This document shows, in pieces, positions 41,814 to 47,929 of a DNA stretch of 64,000 nt. Numbering within the stretch: position 1 is the first letter of the stretch; each line of letters starts with the position of its first letter. Origin of the DNA: Anaerolineales bacterium (GTDB lineage: Bacteria > Chloroflexota > Anaerolineae > Anaerolineales > Villigracilaceae). Under the pieces are notes generated by a model, which worked only from the letters and a program-made list of their open reading frames with translations, did no database searches and had not been told where the DNA came from. The stretch is taken from the NCBI GenBank assembly GCA_016789305.1, contig JAEURJ010000002.1, positions 248,001 to 312,000 on the forward strand, in the 5' to 3' direction. Made by a program: the position numbers and the translations under genes.

Positions 41814-42878
41814 ATGAAAAAATATGCCAGAACACAGATCTTGCTTGTGTTAATTTTGATCTTCATTCTTGCCTGTAATCTGCCCGGTAATAACCCGATC
41901 GAGGTGACCCCATTGGCCGTGCAGGAAGTAACCACCTCGGCAACCGGAGCGGAGTCCCAGCCTCCCACAGCGACATCAACGCCGTCAATTGCCCACTTGA
42001 TGACCCCATCCACGTCGCCTCCTTCGGGTCAGGTCGTGTACGATGTCGAATCTTCCGGGACTGCGGCAGAGAAACGTGCCCCATATGGTGATTCTTATGA
42101 CATTAATCGCCTGGAACGTCCGTTTTTACAAGATATGACATATGTCTCTGATTTGGACATTGTGACATATACCGTGAGTCAGGATGCAGATTGGTATTAC
42201 GTTTCCGTTGAGTTGATTGGGACCGATCCCAATAATTCTATGGGAATTAATTATGGAGTGGAATTGGATACGAATCATGATGGGTTTGGCGATCATGTTA
42301 TCTGGGTATCTCCGCCATACACCCCGAACTGGGATACATTGAATGTAAAAATCTATTCTGATAAAAATCACAACACAGGCGGGCTTTCCGCTGAAAAATC
42401 GGATGCGCCATTCACAGCGGATGGATATGAGGCATTGACGTTTAATGGCGGGGTGGGAGATGCCGATCCGGACATGGCATGGGTGCGCGTCAATGCTGGC
42501 AGGCAGGCGACCGTACAATTTGCGTTCAAGAAGTCCTGGTCCGGCACTGTATTTATGTTGGGCGTTGTGGCCGATTCCGGATTACAGGACGTGACCAAGC
42601 TCGATTATGTCGATCGCTTTACCGAGGCCGAAGCAGGTTCTCCTGTAAAAGATAAGAAATATTATCCATTGGGTTCCCTCTATGAAGTGGATAATGTCTG
42701 CCGAGAGGCGTTTGGGTTCAAGCCAACAGGATACGAACCGCAGCTATGCCCCCGTGAAGAATCTACGCCACAACCGCGAAGTACCCCCAGCGTGTGCCAG
42801 CAGCCGCCCTATTGCACCCTTCCCGGTTACATTTGGCATCAGGATACATGTTATTGCGAATCGATCATAATTTATTAA
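41814..42878 (+). CDS. Hypothetical lipoprotein with Cys-rich C-terminus
   Basis: This 354-residue lipoprotein was assigned the ATG after GAGGAG that starts the signal peptide ending in LACN. A Thr/Pro-rich linker (about 25-75) precedes a beta-rich domain with YVSVELIGTDPNNSMGINYG, ELDTNHDGFGDHVIWV and a GYEALTFNGGVGDADPDMAW segment. That pattern resembles substrate-binding beta-sandwiches of extracellular proteins. The C-terminal 60 residues contain paired cysteines (CREAF, CPREE, CQQPPYCTLPGY, CYCES). Function unknown. It converges on hemW with a one-base gap. Confidence 0.75.
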   Translation: MKKYARTQILLVLILIFILACNLPGNNPIEVTPLAVQEVTTSATGAESQPPTATSTPSIAHLMTPSTSPPSGQVVYDVESSGTAAEKRAPYGDSYDINRLERPFLQDMTYVSDLDIVTYTVSQDADWYYVSVELIGTDPNNSMGINYGVELDTNHDGFGDHVIWVSPPYTPNWDTLNVKIYSDKNHNTGGLSAEKSDAPFTADGYEALTFNGGVGDADPDMAWVRVNAGRQATVQFAFKKSWSGTVFMLGVVADSGLQDVTKLDYVDRFTEAEAGSPVKDKKYYPLGSLYEVDNVCREAFGFKPTGYEPQLCPREESTPQPRSTPSVCQQPPYCTLPGYIWHQDTCYCESIIIY

Positions 42879-42879
42879 G

Positions 42880-44091
42880 TTATTCAACAAAACGCACGAA
42901 GACTTGATTGCCCAATAATCGTCCGCGCTTTGTAAGCCTAAAGGCATCCGAATTTTCGGATGTCTTTTTTTCGATGAGACCGTCGCGGATTAATTGTTCC
43001 ATTTCCTTTGGAAAGATGTCCAGAAGCCCGCTTCCGAATCTTAATCTGAAATCTGATTCGACAACACCGGCACCCACCAGCCTGAGATTGTTCAGCATGT
43101 ATTCGGAGATGTCATCCTGGCGGGTTTGTTTGTGCTGATTGACCGTTGCCGGGGAGAGAGGAAATTCGATGCTGGAAGACTTCACTTCTCTGAGACGGTC
43201 AATATAGGTCTTGATCCGCAGTGCATTCGAGTAACGATATCCATTTGCGTATCCATGCGCGCCTGCACCAAATGCAAGGTAGGGGAGGCTTCGCCAGTAT
43301 TGCAGGTTGTGGCGGCAGGCAAACGTGGGTAGTGGATCGATGGTAGGTTGTCCATGATTCAACGCCCAGTTCGATATTTCGTAATGGACATATCCAAGAC
43401 TCTCCAGAAATTCCTCTGCATATTCGTACATATCAGCGGCAAGATCTGGATTGGGAAGGGGAAGCAACCCTTTTGACGACCATTTCCCAAAAGGAGTGCC
43501 ATGCTCCAGCGTGAGCGCGTAGGCGGAGATGTGCTCGGGATGTAATTCCGCAATTCGTTGGAGCGTGGTTTTCCAGGTTTGCAAGGTTTGTTCGGGCAGG
43601 CCGTAGATTAAGTCGAGATTGAGATTGTCAAAACCTGCTTTTCGTGCAGTGGACACGGCTTCGATGACGGTAAAGAAATCATGCTCGCGTTCCAACATGC
43701 GCAGTTCCTCCATATTGGCGGATTGCACGCCGAAACTGATACGGTTAATCCCTGCTTTACGGATCGCAGTCAGTTTTTCGGGGGAGATAGTGCCAGGGTT
43801 GGCTTCGATACTGATTTCCGCGTCAGCGGTAAATGCGAAGGCGAAGTGCAGTGCATCCATAATGGATGCAAATTGAGGTCCGGAAAGAAGCGAGGGAGTT
43901 CCGCCGCCGAAGAAAACCGTGTGGACACTTTTTTGCCCGGCGCGACTCCCAACAAATTCAATTTCCCGAATCAGAGCACTGACATAAGCAGGAATTGAAT
44001 CTTCCTGACCGGCATAGGTATTGAAATCGCAGTAGGCACAGCGATGCTTGCAAAATGGAATGTGGATGTAGATCGAGGTAGTGGGTGTCAT
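42880..44091 (-). CDS. hemW: HemW-like radical SAM protein
   Basis: This 403-residue radical SAM protein starts at the ATG giving MTPTTSIYIHIPFC; the iron-sulfur motif is Cys14-x3-Cys18-x2-Cys21 (CKHRCAYCDF). It has VFFGGGTPSLL, NRISFGVQS and DLIYGLPEQTLQTW, and a HemN_C-like C-terminus. HemW is a heme chaperone rather than a coproporphyrinogen oxidase in bacteria where it has been studied; both are annotated alike. It lies alone on the minus strand, divergent from the polyamine operon. Confidence 0.95.
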   Translation of the reverse strand: MTPTTSIYIHIPFCKHRCAYCDFNTYAGQEDSIPAYVSALIREIEFVGSRAGQKSVHTVFFGGGTPSLLSGPQFASIMDALHFAFAFTADAEISIEANPGTISPEKLTAIRKAGINRISFGVQSANMEELRMLEREHDFFTVIEAVSTARKAGFDNLNLDLIYGLPEQTLQTWKTTLQRIAELHPEHISAYALTLEHGTPFGKWSSKGLLPLPNPDLAADMYEYAEEFLESLGYVHYEISNWALNHGQPTIDPLPTFACRHNLQYWRSLPYLAFGAGAHGYANGYRYSNALRIKTYIDRLREVKSSSIEFPLSPATVNQHKQTRQDDISEYMLNNLRLVGAGVVESDFRLRFGSGLLDIFPKEMEQLIRDGLIEKKTSENSDAFRLTKRGRLLGNQVFVRFVE

Positions 44092-44220
44092 GAGTTCTAT
44101 GAGATGCCTATCATAAGGGCAAGCGCTTCCCGTAACAAGTGCCAATCTCTTTGGCATTATTTCCGTTTTTTAACCTCAATTTCGGCCCTTTTCAAATCAT
44201 TTGTATAAAGTCCTTTTGGA

Positions 44221-44263
44221 TAATGATTATGACCCGCAGAAAATTTGCGATGATGATTATGAC
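44221..44263. promoter_or_regulatory. Candidate direct-repeat operator upstream of the polyamine operon
   Basis: Two 13-base repeats, TAATGATTATGAC (44221-44233) and TGATGATTATGAC (44251-44263), differ at one base and lie exactly 30 bases apart, about three helical turns. They are roughly 45-85 bases upstream of the -35 box of the speH promoter, in the 372-base gap 44092-44463, and could be an activator or repressor site. Confidence 0.5.
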
Positions 44264-44307
44264 TTCAAGGCGGTTTTTGTATAAAAAATATTCACTGGCT
44301 TAAAAGA

Positions 44308-44335
44308 TTGACACTCTGTCAGCTCATAGTATAAA
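44308..44335 (+). promoter_or_regulatory. Sigma-70 promoter of the polyamine operon
   Basis: TTGACA (44308-44313) and TATAAA (44330-44335) are 16 bases apart. Transcription should start near 44342, leaving about 120 bases of leader before speH. A short CAGG-GATACAT-CCTG hairpin is present in the leader. No known riboswitch was identified. Confidence 0.7.
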
Positions 44336-44463
44336 TACGTGCAACAGAGTCTGCACGAAGACCGTTTCACTCGTTACACAGGGATACATCCTGCGGATCG
44401 TTTTGAAATGAAAAGTTGATGTCTTCGAGCGGGTTCTTTCATTTTTTAACCCTGGAGGTGTGA

Positions 44464-44847
44464 GTGAACGCGACTTTGAAATTGGGAGAGCATTTTATTT
44501 TTGATCTCTCCGACTGCAGCCATGAGATTCTCATGGATAGCGAGCGAGCTTATTCGCTGTTTGCGCAGGCCGTGCGTGAAAGCGGCCTGACGGTTGTGGA
44601 TGAAGGCTTTTACAAGTTCAGCCCGCATGGCTTTACCTGTTTTTTGCTTCTCGCAGAGTCGCATGCAAGTTTGCATGCATGGCCTGAACATAATTACTGC
44701 GCGATCGATCTGTTTACCTGCGCCATTGGCAAGGATATGATGCCTTTGTTGATGCGCATCAAACAGGCCTTTGGAGCAGACGATTTCTCAATGCGCAAGC
44801 TGGACCGTGAGGCATCGGTCGAGACCAAAATGCCGATTGCGATCTAG
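44464..44847 (+). CDS. speH: S-adenosylmethionine decarboxylase proenzyme
   Basis: This 127-residue prokaryotic AdoMet decarboxylase starts at a GTG after GGAGGTGTGA. The processing site Glu65-Ser66 lies in AESHASLHAWPE; Ser66 becomes the pyruvoyl cofactor. His71 and Cys86 (FTC) fill the conserved catalytic positions. It makes decarboxylated AdoMet, the aminopropyl donor for SpeE encoded next. It is the first gene of speH-speE-speH-like. Confidence 0.95.
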   Translation: MNATLKLGEHFIFDLSDCSHEILMDSERAYSLFAQAVRESGLTVVDEGFYKFSPHGFTCFLLLAESHASLHAWPEHNYCAIDLFTCAIGKDMMPLLMRIKQAFGADDFSMRKLDREASVETKMPIAI

Positions 44848-44855
44848 GAACTTTT

Positions 44856-45683
44856 ATGAGTATCTGGTTCACTGAAGAGTTACACCCGTATTATCGCAAG
44901 GGAATTCGCATTAATAAGATCCTTGCCGATGAACAGACCCAGTTTCAACATTTGCAATTTGTAGAAACTGAGTTTTTCGGCAAGGCTATGATTCTGGATG
45001 GAATCATCCAGCTTACAGAGCGCGATAATATCGGCTATCACGAAATGATCGTGCATGTTCCGATGTTGGCAGTGGGTAAACCCAGGCGCGTTTTGATCGT
45101 GGGCGGCGGAGACGGCGGTTCTTTGCAGCAGGTATTGCGATATCCCTCTGTCGAAGAGGCTGTCGTCTGTGAATTGGACCAGCGTGTGGTGGATCTCTCA
45201 CGCGAACACTTCGCCTCTTTTGGCGACCCATGGGCTGACCCTCGTGCCAAGCTGCTTGTGCGTGATGCTTTTGGCTTTCTCGAAGAAAACCCTGGCCAGT
45301 TTGATGTCATCATTTCCGACACGACCGATCCCATCGGTATGGCCGAGCGATTGTTCTCCGACGAATTTTACAAGCTCATGGTACGTGCATTGACTCCAAC
45401 CGGAGCGGCTGCCACACAATGTGAGCAGCCTTTCTTTGACACTGCTTTGATCAAGACAATCTATCAATCAGCAAAAACCCTGGTCAGGAACCCGGCGTAC
45501 TACTATGCCAATATCCCTACCTACCCGGGTGGTGGAATAGGTTTTATGTATGTGTCCAACACACCCTGGGAAAATGGATTGAAAACACCGTTTCCACCTG
45601 GCGTAAATAACTATATCAATGCCGATATTCACAAGGCGGCATTTGCCTTGCCCGAGTTCTTTAGGAAGGAATTGTACGGATGA
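44856..45683 (+). CDS. speE: Spermidine synthase
   Basis: This 275-residue aminopropyltransferase has VGGGDGGSLQQVLRYPSVEE (dcAdoMet-binding), ELDQRVVDLSREHF, and the catalytic ISDTTDPIG-type loop with Asp. It transfers the aminopropyl group from decarboxylated AdoMet to putrescine. It lies eight bases after speH, and its stop overlaps the start of the third gene (ATGA). Confidence 0.97.
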   Translation: MSIWFTEELHPYYRKGIRINKILADEQTQFQHLQFVETEFFGKAMILDGIIQLTERDNIGYHEMIVHVPMLAVGKPRRVLIVGGGDGGSLQQVLRYPSVEEAVVCELDQRVVDLSREHFASFGDPWADPRAKLLVRDAFGFLEENPGQFDVIISDTTDPIGMAERLFSDEFYKLMVRALTPTGAAATQCEQPFFDTALIKTIYQSAKTLVRNPAYYYANIPTYPGGGIGFMYVSNTPWENGLKTPFPPGVNNYINADIHKAAFALPEFFRKELYG

Positions 45684-46078
45684 GTATTTTACAAAACGAA
45701 CAGGAAGTAAATAAGGAGGAAACGACCGAATACTGGGGTGTTTCTTCTTCTATTGATTTGTACGATTGCGACCTTGCCCTCATGCAAAACGCGGAGGCGA
45801 TCCGCGAGTTCGTGAAAATTCTATGCGACCGTATCAAGATGCGACGTTATGGGGAGACGCAGGTGGTCTTTTTTGGAGACGAGCCCCGTGTGCAGGGATT
45901 CAGCATGACCCAGCTGATCGAGACCTCGCTGATTTCCGCCCACTTTGCGGACGCCAGCCGTGCCATCTATTTGGATGTGTTTAGCTGTGCACCATACGAC
46001 CCCGAAGACGCAGCAAAATTTGCCGCGGAGTTTTTCAAAGCAGCCCGCCATCAGGTAAATGTCACGATCCGCCGATAA
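45680..46078 (+). CDS. Divergent AdoMet decarboxylase paralogue (pyruvoyl enzyme)
   Basis: This 132-residue protein is paralogous to SpeH. It aligns without gaps through the active site: GFSMTQLIETSLISAH against GFTCFLLLAESHASLH. The pyruvoyl serine (Ser83), catalytic His88 and Cys103 fall at exactly the right spacing (+5 and +20). The residue before Ser is Thr82 instead of Glu, and the WPE segment is replaced by ADA. It is therefore probably processed but with changed substrate. No putrescine-forming enzyme is encoded nearby, so a pyruvoyl ornithine or arginine decarboxylase role is a good candidate. A SpeH-activating partner is the alternative. Its start overlaps speE by four bases. Confidence 0.8.
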   Translation: MSILQNEQEVNKEETTEYWGVSSSIDLYDCDLALMQNAEAIREFVKILCDRIKMRRYGETQVVFFGDEPRVQGFSMTQLIETSLISAHFADASRAIYLDVFSCAPYDPEDAAKFAAEFFKAARHQVNVTIRR

Positions 46079-46122
46079 TATCGGGCGAAAACCATCGATA
46101 AAGTTACAAGTAACAAAGCCAG

Positions 46123-46155
46123 AGTCTCCAAGTTCTATACTTGGAGACTTTTCTA
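46123..46155 (+). terminator. Rho-independent terminator of the polyamine operon
   Basis: AGTCTCCAAGT-TCTAT-ACTTGGAGACT is followed by TTTCT, about 45 bases after the last stop codon. Confidence 0.8.
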
Positions 46156-46198
46156 TGTAAATCTTGTCTTGGTCATATATGAATCTAATCAAGAACTG

Positions 46199-46217
46199 AT
46201 AATATCGACAATATTAT
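46199..46217. promoter_or_regulatory. Candidate operator upstream of the mhqO-like gene
   Basis: ATAATAT-CGACA-ATATTAT is a perfect 7-bp inverted repeat with a five-base spacer, 28 bases upstream of the gene start. It is AT-rich and may be a MarR-type operator; it does not match the published MhqR box as I know it. Confidence 0.4.
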
Positions 46218-46244
46218 TTTACTGGTTGTTCCAAAGGAGAAAAC

Positions 46245-47201
46245 ATGGAGCCAATTAAAGGTTTGCATCACGTAACCGCTGTGGCACGAGACCCGCAGCG
46301 GAACGTGGATTTTTATCGAAATGTGTTGGGGCAAAGGCTTGTCAAGCGCACTGTCAATTTTGACTCCCCGGATACCTACCACTTTTATTTTGCTGACGAA
46401 ACCGGCACCCCCGGCAGCGTGTTGACCTTCTTTGCCTGGCCGACGATGCGTCGTGGTGTGCACGGAAACGGGGAGACGAACGCAGTTGCCTATAACGTCC
46501 CAAAGGATGCGCTTTCCTTTTGGGAGGTTCATCTCAAGAAAAATGATGTCAAGACCGATCCCATTGAAAAGCGATTCGGTCAGGATGTTTTAACCTTCAG
46601 TGATCCCGATGGAATGCGCATTGAACTGGTCGAATCCGAATCCCTGCCTGAGATCCGATTTTGGGAGGAGGGACCCATTTCACGAGAATATGCGTTGAGG
46701 GGCTTTCACAGTGTCACCTTGTGGCTGGATGAGGTTGGGCCGACTGCAGAGTTGCTCACTGCTCAGATGGGCTATCAGGCAGCTGGTCAGGAAGGGATGC
46801 GTTACCGTTATGTCGGTGAGCCAAATACAATTGGCAGCATCGTCGATATCGTGCATCGCCCCGGGAAAATGCAGGCTGGGTTTGGCACAGGTTCCATTCA
46901 TCATATTGCTTTTCGAGTTCCCGATGATGGCAGTCAATTGGAATATCAAGCCTCTCTTGACGAAGCTGGTTTCCGTGTGACACCTGTAATGGATCGCAGT
47001 TATTTTCATTCGGTTTATTTCCGTGAAAACGGCGGCGTGCTGTTTGAAATTGCGACCAACACTCCGGGATTTTTGATCGATGAACCTTTGAATGCTCTGG
47101 GTGAACTGCTCAAACTGCCTGAGTGGTTGGAGCCGAACCGCGCAGAAATTGAGCAGAACATTGCGCCGCTTACGTTGACGACAATCGAAAAAGTGAAGTG
47201 A
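46245..47201 (+). CDS. mhqO: Ring-cleaving dioxygenase, glyoxalase/VOC superfamily
   Basis: This 318-residue protein follows AAGGAG. Two VOC halves are present. Metal ligands can be seen in GLHHVTAVARDPQRNVDFY (His), HHIAFRV (His) and GVLFEIATNTPGF (Glu). It has the characteristic NFDSPDTYHFYFADE-x-GTPGS and FFAWP segments of MhqO-type hydroquinone dioxygenases. It opens aromatic rings such as methylhydroquinone in an iron-dependent way. The next gene, an MhqD-like hydrolase, overlaps or abuts its stop codon. The pair is the typical quinone-detoxification unit. Confidence 0.92.
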   Translation: MEPIKGLHHVTAVARDPQRNVDFYRNVLGQRLVKRTVNFDSPDTYHFYFADETGTPGSVLTFFAWPTMRRGVHGNGETNAVAYNVPKDALSFWEVHLKKNDVKTDPIEKRFGQDVLTFSDPDGMRIELVESESLPEIRFWEEGPISREYALRGFHSVTLWLDEVGPTAELLTAQMGYQAAGQEGMRYRYVGEPNTIGSIVDIVHRPGKMQAGFGTGSIHHIAFRVPDDGSQLEYQASLDEAGFRVTPVMDRSYFHSVYFRENGGVLFEIATNTPGFLIDEPLNALGELLKLPEWLEPNRAEIEQNIAPLTLTTIEKVK

Positions 47202-47203
47202 TC

Positions 47204-47833
47204 ATGCCGCATGAAAATCAGCCTGTACATTCTGCAGGAGTTAAATTGGATGACGCCTCTGCCGTGATGATTCTGCTTCATGGCAGAGGCGCATCAGCCG
47301 AAGATATCCTTTCCCTGTCAACGCATCTGGATTACCCCGGGTTTGCTTTTCTGGCTCCTCAGGCAGAGGGCTACACCTGGTACCCCAACCGATTCATTTT
47401 TCCTGTTGAGCATAATGAGCCTTATCTCTCCGATGCGTTGAAGGTGATTGAAGACCTCGTAAAACAGGCCGAAGCACAAGGCATACCAAACCAAAAAATC
47501 TTTATCGGCGGTTTTTCGCAGGGAGCCTGTCTTGCCAGTGAATATGTGATTCGCAACCCGAAACGGTATGGCGGATTGATCGTCTTCAGCGGCGGGTACA
47601 TTGGGCCATTGGACATGCAACGCCAGCCTGAGGGTGATTTGAGCGGAATGCCTGTTTTTCTGGGATGTTCGGATGTTGACCCGCACATCCCGTTGCAAAG
47701 GGTGAAGGAGACAACTTCACTTCTCACTGCAATGGGAGCGCGTGTTGCTGAAAAAATATACATAAACATGGGACATACCATTAATGACGACGAAGTTCAA
47801 CAGGCAAGGGCCATAATTGAGCAGAGTTTGTAG
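47204..47833 (+). CDS. mhqD: Phospholipase/carboxylesterase family hydrolase, MhqD-like
   Basis: This 209-residue alpha/beta hydrolase has LLHGRGASAEDILSLS oxyanion loop, nucleophile in GGFSQGACLA, acid in CSDVDPHIP and His in MGHTINDDEV. It is closest to the MhqD/YodD and carboxylesterase families. Its start may be the ATG chosen here or a GTG two codons upstream that overlaps the dioxygenase stop (GTGA). It is co-transcribed with the dioxygenase; a terminator follows. Confidence 0.9.
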   Translation: MPHENQPVHSAGVKLDDASAVMILLHGRGASAEDILSLSTHLDYPGFAFLAPQAEGYTWYPNRFIFPVEHNEPYLSDALKVIEDLVKQAEAQGIPNQKIFIGGFSQGACLASEYVIRNPKRYGGLIVFSGGYIGPLDMQRQPEGDLSGMPVFLGCSDVDPHIPLQRVKETTSLLTAMGARVAEKIYINMGHTINDDEVQQARAIIEQSL

Positions 47834-47844
47834 TCGATGTTTAA

Positions 47845-47880
47845 TTTCCCGGGTGTCAAAGACCCGGGAAATTTTTATTT
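47845..47880 (+). terminator. Rho-independent terminator
   Basis: TTTCCCGGGT-GTCAAAG-ACCCGGGAAA is followed by TTTTTATTT, directly after the hydrolase stop codon. Confidence 0.9.
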
Positions 47881-47929
47881 AATTCAAAGGTTATAATTAC
47901 TTTTCTAATTCCATCCACGGGAACGGTAA

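Noticed and set aside
44381-44391. Shared word GGGATACATCC also found near 54052
   Set aside because: An 11-base match in 64 kb is not significant, and the flanking sequence is unrelated.
45680-46078. Catalytically dead AdoMet decarboxylase (prozyme)
   Set aside because: At first the changed TSL site looked dead, but an ungapped alignment shows that the pyruvoyl Ser, the His and the Cys are all kept. An altered-substrate enzyme fits better, although an activator role is not excluded.
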